Assembly (NCBI GenBank): GCA_963457665.1
Contig: OY735209.1
Location: 11,035,814-11,099,813 of the forward strand
Length of the DNA: 64,000 nt
Source of the DNA: Thysanoteuthis rhombus
Taxonomy: Eukaryota > Mollusca > Cephalopoda > Oegopsida > Thysanoteuthidae
Direction: 5' to 3'
The notes under the pieces: model-generated
Database searches by the model: none
What the model was told of the DNA's origin: nothing
The model's input: only the letters and a program-made list of their open reading frames with translations
Program-made: the position numbers and the translations under genes
In this document: positions 12,191-24,412 of the stretch, piece by piece
How positions within the stretch are numbered: position 1 is the stretch's first letter
How the letters are laid out: each line of letters opens with the position of its first letter

Positions 12191-13821
12191 ATAGTGATAT
12201 TATATGGTTTGGACATAACTACTAGAGAATTCTGTCCGAAGACAGAGATTTTACACCCATGTTAATTTATACAAAACACGCATTCCAAGCAGAAAGATTT
12301 TATTCATGTTTAGACTGCTTGTTAACCACTTGGTCAAACAGAGAAACTTTCCCACTTTAATTACATCCATATCATGACTGAAATAATCCTCGTGCAGTCT
12401 AACTAACTGCTTAATGCACTCTGTAACATGAATACTATGATTAGTATGCAAATAACTTGGCTGTAGAAGTCAATAGAAATCAAAAATTAACGTGGGAACA
12501 CAATTTTTGTATCTGACTTCAGTAATCAAGTTGTGATCCACTTCGGCTCATTCATTACATAAAGGTGATTGATTCTACTAAATTACCTCTTAGTAGATTG
12601 GACTTACTGTCACATCCTACCTATCTTCTACACAGACAAAGAAAAAAAAAAAGAAAAAAAAAAAACAAAACCATGCACACACACATACACTCAAACAAAC
12701 CTGGCTGCTGAAGGGTTAAACTCTACTCCTAATCCAACTGATTACTGCACATTTTTATATTATACATTTAGATAAAAACTCATTAATATATTTTTTAAAA
12801 GTATAAATGTATTTATCAGAATGTAATGAACCCTTGCATATCTGTATGATTTTGTAGATCTGTAAGACTTCAGATCAGCTCAGTCTGTAAGACACGATCC
12901 TACCAATCACTTGGTCATGATTTCAGATCACAGTAGGGAAATGTTAATGCCATGTATTTATTTATTCATTTATTAGAAAAGAAACATGAGAGCTTATTTC
13001 AAACATTATTTTTGGTAGATATTTAAGGCTTGTAAATATGGGTTAGTCACCGAGAGACACACAGCTATCAATAAGTTGGTTGTGATTTTAAATCATGGTA
13101 GGGGAATGTTAATTTTCACTATAAATTTTGTGAGAATTATCGTTGTTATGATAGAAGAGAAAAATAAACTTCTGGTTTGGACTGGAGTTGACAATACGGG
13201 GGGTGAGGTGGGGGGTTCTAATGATTTTTGGTTTTAAAAGGGCCTCAAATGCACAATTGAGTAAAGTTTTCTCTGCCCAACACTAATTCTTAGTGCAAGT
13301 TCACCCGAGTTGCTTACAAAGACAGTAGAAAAGAATTCCAACAAGATAGAAGGAAACGAGGCTAGTAGGCAAACAATGAAAGTGCTCGTTAACTCAGCTC
13401 ATAAGATATGTCAATGGATCAGGTCATGGGATTTATCATTGGACAAATTGCAAATAACGGGAAATTTTCTATTCTTGCAATTTGATGGCCAACTTGGTGA
13501 AATGTCCGTTGTATTGTAATTGATGGCAACTCATTTACATCGGTGAGTCAGGGCTTTTATCTTGCAATGGATAACTATTACACTTGCCACCTTCTGCAGT
13601 TAACGGTTTAATGCTTAATTTATGGCAGGAAGTAAGGGTAGACTGGTTTGAAAAAAGATAAGATCAGAAGTTCCGATTTCCTATGTAGACTGTGCAGCAC
13701 TCAACATAAGCTTGGATGGATAACCTACATTAAACATGGCTACAACGAACTGAGGAAGCCATCATTTGCATAGAGACTTGCATAATGAATAGCACTGAGA
13801 GAATAGCTACTTCGTCTATCA

Positions 13822-14330
13822 GAAACCATCAACCAAAACTGTCAGCGTAGGTTTCTTCAGTTTTTAAGCTGGTCTGGCTGGCCACACAGCGTATAGCTGT
13901 ACAAATGGAGCTAAATAGCAGAAAATTCAAATATTTACTCCTTATGTCTAGAACCCACCCCAGTCCCCCCAAAAACATGTTTTTAAAATTCCACCCCACC
14001 CTAAAGAAAGTTTTAGAGGGGGTGTTCAATTGGCTATGTAAGTTTATGCTAAATTGGTCCCTTAGTTTGGGTCCGGCAGCATTCACTTTTTTTTTTTTTT
14101 TTTTTTGAAAATTCAGACATGAAAAAAAATTTGTCAGAGATCACTGCTCAACAAAAGGTGAGAGAAGTAGCTTATTCATTGATTAACCTAATTTTTAAAA
14201 AATTCATCACCCCTAACACGGCATGCAGCGAAAGGACATTGGCTGCATAACTGTCTCTATTGAGTTACTAACCAGGACTGTTTCTCCTGTGAATTTTCAA
14301 AATACAATTCAGAAAGTTGCAGACTAGCCA
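13822..14330 (+). repeat. dispersed repeat D, copy 2
   Basis: aaaactgtcagcgtaggttt cttcagttttta, then gctaaattggtcccttagtt with gtccggcagcattc, a 20-nt poly(T), and a tail ending near tctattgagttactaacc. The open frames at 13829-14108 come from this repeat. Confidence 0.6.
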
Positions 14331-14639
14331 TACATTCTTCAATATCACTGACAGTTCTTGTTCAATAATGCTCAGAAAATATCCAAATCCTATTATGAAG
14401 TCCAAAACATGCTACTGAGGGAGGGAACTATGAACCATTGTATTCACTTGGGACTTGTGCTGCAAAGAACATCTGATATTGAAAAATATCAAAGGTTTAT
14501 AACCAGAACATATGCTGACTATAAAGCAGCATCAATTACCACAAGTGCTGCTTTTTTTTTAACCAGTGGTAATGCATAGTTATTGGATCATTATCTATCA
14601 AGACAAACGTTTGTTTCTAATTATGTTTTTTTTTATAGA

Positions 14640-14940
14640 CTCCTGAATGGTTGCACCCTACAAGCTAAAGTTTGTGTACAAGAGGAACCTGACCCAAAGA
14701 TGAACATATGAGACCACAAGTGACCTCTAAAGGTCAAATTGAGGTCAGGTCCATTTTGTCATTTCCAAATCTAACAGCCATGGCTGCAACCCAATAAAAA
14801 AAAAAATATATATAAATAAATTTAAAAAAAATAGTGTGTACATCAGGAGCTCCATCCCCAGGATGAACAGAGGATAGGTGGCCCTGACCTCTATTCACAT
14901 CTAAAGGTCAATTCAAGGTTAGATCAATGCAATCACCACT
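14640..14940 (+). repeat. two copies of a 'ctgacctctaaaggtca' repeat
   Basis: 14645-14760 and 14835-14935 share tgtgtaca...gga(a/g)c...cccaaagatgaaca and tgacctctaaaggtcaa. A third related copy lies at 17190-17290. Confidence 0.45.
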
Positions 14941-15021
14941 TTGAGAAGCTGTGTTAGAATTTATTACCTGACCTTTCAGTATTTATTACTTTCTCCTTAG
15001 GGAACACCGAGTGTCCTAACT

Positions 15022-15368
15022 AGTAATATTGGCTATATATCTGGTGAGTCCTTTCATGGACACCATCACCTGACCAACTTTTGGCAGCATGTCTTGTTTG
15101 GAGGGTGATGAATGAACAAGTTACTTCACTTGGGGGGAGGGGGGGGGAGCAGTAATTCCTAAAAGTGAACACTGGACACAAACTAAGAGGCCAATTTAGC
15201 ATAAACTTACTATCCACCAATTTTTTTTTTTTTAACAAGTAATAAGTAGTAAATGTTTAAATTTTCAGCTCTCTAGCTTTATTGTTGTAACACACATAAG
15301 CAGAATTACTCAAACAACTGAAGAAACCCATGTTGACAGTTTCAAATTGATTTACACAACCACTGTTG
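15022..15368 (-). repeat. dispersed repeat D, copy 3, inverted
   Basis: Reverse complement: aactgtcaacatgggtttct tcagttgtt, gctaaattggcctcttagtt, and tggtcaggtgatggtgtcc. It forms an inverted pair with copy 2 about 0.7 kb upstream. Confidence 0.55.
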
Positions 15369-15867
15369 AGAAAACAGCAGCAGTGCCCCCAACAAAGCCT
15401 AGATCAGATGATGACCATGTGGGTGTTGGGTATAGTTTCAAGGCCAACACAAAAGGCCATGATGCATTTGATAAAAATATCTGTTTCTGTAGAGTTTGAG
15501 AGGTTTCTTCACGTCGTCTAACTTATAATAGTACACTACTTCAAAGCTGTGACTGAACTCATTCAAGAGGACAAATCTATTGTTACAAGTGGTGGGTTGG
15601 ATACATTCTTTTCATATAAATAGGAATTTTATCTTTTATTATGTATTACAGACAGAGAAACAAAGAGAGAAACGCAGAAAGTCCCATGGTTCATTAAAAA
15701 GATAGATTGATAGTCCAAGCTGTGCAAAGCTGGAGTGACTTTTCAAACAGGAAGCTCGAAAGCCTCTAGGGATAGGATACTGACAGTTTTCTGCAAATGA
15801 AACTTTGGTATATTTTTGTGGAAAAAATTTAAGTTAGACTAATACTCAAAAGCTGAATGATACCAAG

Positions 15868-15952
15868 ATATCATCATCAGTCTTTTAATGTCCATCGTCG
15901 GACATAGACCTTCCCTAGGATTCACCACACTTCTCTATCATGGGCGTCGTGA
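15868..15952 (-). mobile_element. RTE-type LINE 3'-end fragment
   Basis: atcatcatcagtcttttaat gtccatcgtcggacatagac is the reverse complement of the last codons and 3' end of the LINE seen at 39.58-40.02 and 40.24-40.45 kb. Strongly truncated. Confidence 0.55.
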
Positions 15953-17189
15953 AGGAAAAAAAAAAGCCAAAGTAAACTTCCATTCTATTGAATCACAGCG
16001 TAATCCCACAAATGGCTCACCAGACCAACCAGTCAAGCTGGCAATAGATTTTCCTCTCTTTTCTAGTCTGAGTCTATGAGTGTGTCTTGTGTTGGTATTC
16101 GAAAAAAAAAAAAAAAAAAAAAAAAATTCTCCCCCCCCCATCATAATTAATTCTGGTACACATGTGGGCTACAGTGATTCATTTATAAAAAGTACATATA
16201 CTTTATTTGGTTCTTTTGTTCAGAAATTACAGGCATCAGATTGGTAAAAATCCTTTTGTATGGTCTATCAACAATAAAAAAAATAAGAGTAGGCACCATT
16301 TACCAGCTCTTGCCTTTATTATCATTTAATTTTATCAAACCATCTGATTTGATATTGTTTTGTTCTTCTTTCACGGAGGTATTGCTATAGAATAGTTCAG
16401 GGCACAAGTATTATTTTTTGCACAGCATTCTATTAGTTTTAATTGAAACTGCTGAGAACAGAGCAAAGAAAAAGTTGGCTACATTCCAACCCGATACAAC
16501 AATAGTCGTGAATGACTATCCTAAAAGGTCTTTTAAAGACTACAATGGCTGAATGAAGTGATTCAGAGCTTCCAAAGTTTTCATGAAAGCAATTTAGAGA
16601 AACATTGTACTTAATACTAAAATTGAATCCAGTTGGTCCAATACAAAAGGTGTAATCTGTCCAAAAGGAACAAATGATAACCACATGGGTTACATGACTG
16701 AATAATGCCAGTTATTTCTCCGAGTGAATAATAAAAAATGAAAAGGGCCGAAATAATTGCTGCCTGTCATTGGACACAAATACAAACAAAAAGCAAAATA
16801 TTAATATTTGTGATTCAAGATGATGGCACATTCATGTTTTGAATTAGAGCAGCCATACTAGGTATGAATTGAGCATAAAAGTCCAGCTATTGTCTTCCTC
16901 ACACAAACACCCCAATTATTTCCTCATCAACCAAAAAAAGATTTCATTTAAATAGATATAAACTAAATGGTTACCTACAGCTAATGAGGGGAGATGGAAT
17001 AGAAGAGAAAGAGCCGAGAGGAAATTGAAATATTGTCAACTAAAGGTCTAAATCAAAATATCCTATTCTAGATTTTCTTCCTATCAGGACTAAAATTAGG
17101 AAATGGGAAGAGCCAGTTCTAACTGTGCTTATGATTCAATTTATTGAATCTAATACTTTGTATTTTTGTAGTCTATTCTTTATAGATTC

Positions 17190-17290
17190 ACAAAAGGCTG
17201 CAAATTTGTGCACAAGTTGAACTTTACCCAAGGGTTGACATAAAATAGGAGGTGCTGATCTCAAAAGGTTATTTGAAGTCACCAGATGTT
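17190..17290 (+). repeat. third copy of the 'ctgacctctaaaggtca' repeat
   Basis: tttgtgcacaagttgaactt tacccaaggg...gtgctgatctcaaaaggtta corresponds to the 14.65 kb copy, with divergence. Confidence 0.4.
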
Positions 17291-20200
17291 ATTTATAGCC
17301 AACATCTTAGGTCCTAAGCATAAGAAACAATTTCATATTTCAATATATTTTTTTTTTCTTAGAAAAAAAAAAAAAAAAAAAGGCACCAAGATTTCTTGCA
17401 AAAAGAAAAGCCCCAATTATTTTTGTACCAACCAAATAGTTCAAGGAAATAAAAAATATAATCACTTTTGTGTGTGTGTATGCATTGCAATTAATAGACA
17501 ACTGGCTGTTGTGTGAAGTTGACAATTTGCCAGTGCAGTGTCAAATTTGATAAGCAGTTCATGAAATCTAATAAAAATAGAAAAAAAAAAATAAAGATTT
17601 TTCTTCATGTTCTATAAATAATCCTTGACTTCTCGGTAGAATTATTAAAATCTATACAGATGTTTGAGACTTGTTCGTTAGCACCTCTTCTCTGCTGAAA
17701 CTACAAAGGCAAGGTGGCCTGATACTCGGCATGGAGAACAATAAAAATTAACTTCCCATATAGGCTGACCTTCAAGGTCAACAGAGGTCATTCTCTAGCC
17801 AATCCTCAGTTTTAAACATCAGAAAAATAAATTTTAATCCCAGAATTTTCATCATTTATTTTTCCTACGAATAGTGCACATTTCTTTAAATAAAATCAAT
17901 TCTTAAATAAGTTATGATGTTTTTGGTCAGATATCACTCTCCTTTGGTGATAGATAGTTTTACTGCCATATGGATGTTTTCGTTTCTCCCTCTACCACTT
18001 TTCTCATTGACAAAAATTCAATGTAATTCAGTTCATAAAGAAAAGAAGGTTGCCTCTATGCCTCTTCTCATTTTCACAAAAATTTAATGCATTTCAGTTT
18101 ATAGTGAAAGCAAGCATGAATGAAATTACGGACATATGACTGGGCTCAGTTAGTTCAGTTTCGTACAAATTTGAAAGTAATCATTTTTTGTATGGGATGG
18201 AGTATTGTGAACCATAACTAATTTTTGATCACAATTAAGCTCCATCTTGATTTTTTGATTAGTACTCCAGTAAGGCAATTGATCTATGACAGTCAGTGTA
18301 TTACATTGGAAGTAAAAATATACTTCTCTGTTGATAATTGTTTGTTTTTTTTTGTTTTTTCCCCCATTTGTTGAATTGGGCAACACTGGGTATCCGTGTA
18401 AGTTTAGATGTAAAATATCTAAATTAGTAACTGAAGAGAAGTGACCATATTACATTGGAGTTGTAGTTTTATACGGCAGATAGAAAATTATTTTACATGA
18501 CAATTGTGGCAGGCCACTCACACTAATCCAACCCTTTTCAAAATGTGCACTTTTGGGACAAGCACTATTCTACTAAGCTAAAAGATAGAATTTGACCAGA
18601 TATTTATTGGTAAGATGTAACCCAGATGCATTCTGCATAGAAAACTCAAAAAATACCCTTTGATAAGGACTGAACCATCTTCAAGAAAATATTTTGTTAT
18701 TTGCAGTGCCTTACAGAAACTTCATTAGGTTTCATAGTTTAATTGGTGAAATGAGGAAAAAACAAAACAAAAAAAACAACACACACATCAAAGCAAGCCT
18801 GGCTACTTCAGGGTGAAACTCCACTCAGACAGAAGTTGATAAGTTTTAAAAATATTTGACTTTTAGAAAAAACATTTTTCCTTTAATTGAAAAATGGCCA
18901 TGGGAAGGAATTAAAAAAAAAAAGTATCTAAATATTTTTTAGATAATTCTGGATATAATTTGAAGCAATTCAGATGTTAACTGAAAAGTAGCATTCATAG
19001 TTTTCTATTTTCTTTCTTCCTCTATCTCTATTTCATTGATTGAGTATGTAGGAATAGAATCTGTCCCTCTCATTTCCCTTCTATCTTTATCCATCTTTAA
19101 ACTTTCCAGATTTTAGTCTTAACTGGAAGTCTGAAATTATCATTGTTATTAGGTGAGAAAAATAAAGTCAAAACAACTCTGGAGTTTGACAAAAAAAAAA
19201 AAAAAAAAAAAAAAATTCAGTAAATGATTTCAATTTCAGCTGGCTGTTAATTTTGGAACATTTCAGCAGTTTATTATAATTTCTTACATTACGGTTCATT
19301 AAAAATTGATTGGGTGACAATATATCATCTATATTATAATCATCCGATTTCTGTATTAGTGGTTTTGTTACTATAATGCAGCAAAATTGACTTGTTGAAA
19401 TGTAATTTCCGTTAAATATCAACATTAGAATGTTCTTATTTAGAGAATAAAGCTATTCCCAGTCCAACTGGGCTACTGGTTTCCCAGTAATTAATTCAAT
19501 CAAGTATTAATTAACGAAAAAATAAAGTGCTCCCGAGAGATAAATTCAGATCTATCAAATGCTTATACAGTTCTTTATAAGAAAATAAGAGTAATAAGTA
19601 GATAATAATATATGAATTGACAAATTTAAAGGCCACTGAGAGCGGCTTTTAAGTGGGTAAATATAAGCACCAAATATACAGAGATAATTGATGAGTTTAG
19701 CTATATTGAAAGCAGATGTAATTTTTGTTGTAAATATTTTTTTTTTTTTGGTAACGACAATTGGTTGGAGCCCAAGTAATACCAATAGAAAATGATCAAG
19801 TCCTATTACTTAATGGAATCACCTTAAAAGTAACGAAAATATGTCCTATCCACCATTTGAAACAAAGAGTTTTTCAACTTTAACCAGTTTGGTCATTTTT
19901 TGATGAAAGCCCAGACGGAAATTGAGGAGACAAATATTTCATTTGCACTTTTAACAGCTTTGAAGTAATAAACTATTAAGTCTCAAAGTATGTAAAAGAA
20001 TGTGAAGAGACCATTCAAACTCCACAAAAATACAAGTAGATATATTTTTACCGAATGCATTATGCCTCCAGCATATATAATTTCTTATATAAATCAAATA
20101 TGTCTGTGAATTTTTCCAGGAGTATAACTGACACTTTTTACAGGACCCCTCCCACCAAGATGTAAAGTCGTCCCCTACCCACAACATTTTTAGCCATACT

Positions 20201-21167
20201 TATTGCCTACTCGTAAAGAAAACTGAACAAAACCAGAATTTCATCAAGAAATAATAAAGTTGAAATATTAAATTTCTTCAATTTGCAATCAATTATAATT
20301 TCAAGGCGTTTTACACATTTTTGATTTTGAGATAAAAACAACCCCTTCATTGACCGGTGAACGTATAATTGGCTTTTGATTATCCGCAGTCTAGTTATAA
20401 TGTGGTTGTCTTCTTTGGACCAGAGCAGCCATGTTATAATGGGGTCTACTGCATAATGATTGGTTAATTGATTTAGCAAAATCTAAGATTGTCAACCCTT
20501 GAATCAAATTAGCTTTCTAATCTTTTGGCTAAACAATCATCTATTTGATTTGCATTATATCAGATAAGTATGTATGTCTGGACTCCAGAATAAAATACTA
20601 TCTTCAGGAAGACAGTGTGCCACTTTCTAGAATCCCCGTCAAGAGGGAAACTAAGTGATTTTAGTTAATCTGGAGGTTAACAACTTCAAGTATATTTAGT
20701 ACTGGAGTGAAGAGGACTGTTAGATACACAAGATTTATTAGATTATCAACAAATTTCAACAAATTCTGGAGTCAGAACATTAATGACAAGCTAATTTTTC
20801 TGGATTTTCCATTAGAGAAAATCCTTTTTTGCACATTAATTTTACATATGAATACCCCCCCCATCTTTAAAGCTTCCAGTGTATTGGGATAGATATACAC
20901 ACACACACACAATTATATATGTATAGGCTTTAAACAACAAATATATAAAAAGATTCGAGTCATCTCTTTCCAAATATCTGTTTATGTAATTTTCTTCAGT
21001 GTTTTTTGTTTTACAGACATTGATACCCAGCAGTGTCGATCAAAGGCCAACTCCCTTTCCGCTATGATTTCAATAATGAAATTATGTATTTCTGGCAGGG
21101 ATTAGAAACGTATAAGTATACTTCGATTGGTGCAATCAATTCAGTTCGAAATTTTTCCTACAGTTCA

Positions 21168-21296
21168 AGACTGCACTATTCAAGGTCTTATAAATTTAAC
21201 ATTTTTTTTCTTTCAGCTTATATTTAGTTATGTTAATTTGTATAGCAATAACTCAACCACACAATATCGAAAAACACACTATTCAAGGTACTACTG
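21168..21296. mobile_element. pogo/Tigger-like transposon end(s)
   Basis: cactattcaaggtactactg at 21277-21296 followed by TA is an inverted terminus beginning CAGTAGTACCTTGAATAGTG. A second, internal copy of actattcaaggt lies at 21176-21187. Left partner not identified. Confidence 0.45.
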
Positions 21297-21427
21297 TATC
21301 TACAATTCAGGTTTATAAAAAGGTACTGTTAGTGTAGTCCCTCTTACAGTGCAAGAAGTATTGCTTTATTTTTGCATCACCAGATAGTCGAGTGACTATG
21401 ATCCAGATTTACAAACAGTAATTATCA

Positions 21428-21567
21428 ATTCATTTTAAAACCAATGAAGGCGTTACAATGAAAATGAATTCCGAATGGAAATTAATATTTTAAAACAATT
21501 TAAAGGCGTAACAATGAAAATGAATTCCAAGCAGAAATTATTCATTTTAATACTATTCAAGGCGTAA
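21428..21567 (+). repeat. about 58-bp tandem repeat, 2.4 copies
   Basis: Units share aaggcgt(t/a)acaatgaaaa plus tgaattcc; the third copy is cut after aaggcgtaac. Confidence 0.75.
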
Positions 21568-22934
21568 CCTACCATCGAGAAATCTGCAACAATATATGGT
21601 CAAAACATTGCCTACATTCCTGTTGAACCACATTAGGATTAGGGGGTAGGGGTACGTTTAGGTAACACAGGACCACAGTCATTGGAGTACGAGATGTGAA
21701 AATAAAGCAATATTACTAGCTCTATAGGAAAGACTGCAATTTTTCAAAGATCTCTCTACTAAAGAGAATCTTCATAGAGCAATCCGCAAAAATAAATATT
21801 TCTCACGCTTGGAGCCGTTTAGATTTGTAATGCATGCAACTAATAAAAAATGTCATGAAATAAACCTTTTTTGAAATTTGGCATTAAAGAGTTAACTAGC
21901 GTGACTAGAATTTAAAAAAAGAAATACACTGTATACTGAAGGTATGTGCAAAAATCACTCAACAAAACCATTATGGACTTGTCTAGCCTCAATCATAGCA
22001 AGAACAAAAGTTCATTATAGAGCCTATTACAAACTATTAATTCAGATAAAACTTAATACTCAAGATATATTAATCAGAGCATCAATAGCAATGAACTGAG
22101 AAAATATCAGGCTTATAAACCATGGAATGTGTTTAGATGTTAACGGTTCAATGACTAAAGCAAATGTCTAGTCTTAAATAGTCAAATGAATGTGATATTC
22201 ATGTTGTTAAAGTTTGTAGGCTTGTATGGTTCCTTTAATTCAAACAAATCTGCAACTTCAAATATCCATCTTTAAGTAGGGATACAAAGAGAAATAAAGT
22301 AGCCAAAACAAATTCTGTTGACCCAGGTAGACCCCAGCAATATAACTGGTTGTAGGACATTTTTTCGGTAACAGATATTCCTGATTTGTTTAATTCAAGT
22401 ATCAGCCGTTTTTCTTCCATGAATTCCCTTATTTCTTTTTATTAGCCATTTGGTAAAGAAAAAAAAAAAAAGAAAAAAAAAAGACGAATCTCAACTCATT
22501 TTATTTGTCTTTTATAACAAATTAACCATCAATGGTCAAGATTTATTAAATACTAAAATGTTTTATAATAAGTGTATAGTAGTGTTATGGTTCTATAACC
22601 TTTTAAATAGAATATAGTTAGTCATTTTTGCCTTTCAAAACATAACGAAGCTAAAACGTCTAATTACCAATATAACTATCTGCATAAAAAGGATAGTTTG
22701 AAACAATTGCTTCTTGTGTACAGACAGAGTCAGAGGTAACAGCAGTTGATCGGATGGGATTGTCAATAACTTTCTCTCGGTAAATTACATAGGTATCGAA
22801 TAGAGAGCAATGACAGACAAGTAGGGGTAACGTGCACCTGGAAACGGCTTACTTATTCACCAGATAAGTATGTGGTGGTGGGGCATAGAAATCCTACTGG
22901 ATCATGTATTGGCCCCCCACCCCATCCCCTGATT

Positions 22935-23175
22935 GGAACTCTTTGTTAATGAGGATCTTGTGAATTGAACTAATGTTCTTTGTGTTTATAGTTTCTTCTG
23001 GCAATTGATTCCAGTATCTAATTTCTCTTTGGCTGAAGAAGTGTTTCCTGATGTTTTAAAAGCCTTGTGTACTTCTTGAAGATTTTAAAATGGTGACCTC
23101 TAGTTTGGCTTTCCTCAAAACTTTAACAGCTTTTCTATGCATACTTTGTAGATGATTTCCAATGTCTTATCTCGT
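22935..23175 (-). mobile_element. CR1/L2-like LINE, C-terminal remnant
   Basis: Minus-strand fragments read GHHFKIFKKYTR and, in another frame, FFSQREIRYWNQLPEE. This is the typical end of the ORF2 protein in CR1/L2/jockey-group LINEs (consensus RVxxxWNxLPE). Truncated and frameshifted. Confidence 0.65.
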
Positions 23176-23835
23176 TATTTGAAGGACCGTTTGTAAAAAC
23201 ATTAGGTCAAACGTTACTAAATGATAATTCTTTGAGATAAAGTATGTCATCCAACTATATACTAATCATGAGACTCGAGTAGTTTCAATGATAAACATTA
23301 TCTAGATCAAGAGTTAAGGAAAAGGTTGAAAGGATTCAAGTCTAGAGTTAGTTATCTTCTAATGAACAGTATGATTTTCTTCTGTTTCTGTCTCGAACAA
23401 TGGACTCTACCAATTAAAGGTGATGGCATAGCAACGGTTCTGAGTGTGGGAGGGGGGTGCATTATATATCAGGAGGGAGCATAATTATTAACATACATTA
23501 GAAGCTAGGATTAATTGTCCACCCCTCCAGATTAAAGGTAATATTTTTACTAGTGAAAATCTTGTTTTCAAGCAATGGACTCTTCCACTTGAACCAGTTG
23601 AGTGTTTTTTTTTTTAAAACAAAAAAACAAAAACAAAACAAAACATCCAATAGAAATTCAAATATGTCAGTGAATGTTTTCACATGGTATTAGTATAGAC
23701 AAAGATTTTCAAACGACAGCTGTCGGTTAAAAGAGAAAAACAAAGAAAAAAAAAACAAGTTCATAGCCCCCTCCCCAATACTTCTGCTTCGCATGAGAGA
23801 AAATGTAAGCATTAGTTATATTCATAGAAATAGCA

Positions 23836-24412
23836 CTTAGAGAGCGCATACCTCTGCAAATTGTCAGGGGGAGTAATTGTGCATGGATCCGCCCCCAAAT
23901 TTACTCAGCTCTTCCGTCGTCTATAGTCGATCAACAGAATTTCATAGAAATTCATTGAGAACTTTTTCGGTGATACCCTCCGGCCGTGGACAGATATTAG
24001 ATTTTGGCGATTTTATGTGGATTTTGGACACATAACTATGACGTTAGGGAAGTAATTGTGCGTAAATTGGTCCCCCAAATTAAATCAGTTCTTCCGTAGC
24101 CCATTATCCAACCCACCACAAGGCCTAATAGAAATTAATTCAGAACTTTTGGAGATATCGTGTGGGCAGACATTAGCATATACAATATATAAATGTATAG
24201 GATAAAGAAAAACTCCCAAAATATCTCAATGAAAAACAGATTCATGGATGAGGATACGCCCCCAAGTTTTAACCGTCTTTTTTTTTTTAAATTTTTTTTT
24301 TACTCCATTAACCATCCGTCCACTAAAATTCCAATAAATCCATTCAGTACTTTCGGAGATATCGTGTGGATGGGCGGAAAGACGAACAAATAATTTCGTT
24401 GACAGAGTTAAA
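23836..24412 (+). repeat. three successive copies of the 'gtggatccgcccc' repeat
   Basis: Units at 23836-24035, 24044-24182 and 24236-24412 share gtaattgtgcatggatccgc, cttccgtagcc, tagaaattcattgagaactt and ggagatatcgtgtgg in order. The first keeps the longest 5' part (agagcgcatacctctgc). The type is a non-autonomous interspersed repeat of unknown class. Confidence 0.7.

Larger units (their letters stand above)
15953..22934. other. intergenic block
   Basis: AT-rich sequence with the repeats listed separately at 17.2, 21.2 and 21.4 kb and an inverted MITE-like end (ggggtctactg) at 20441-20451. Short open frames lack coding character. No gene recognised. Confidence 0.65.
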
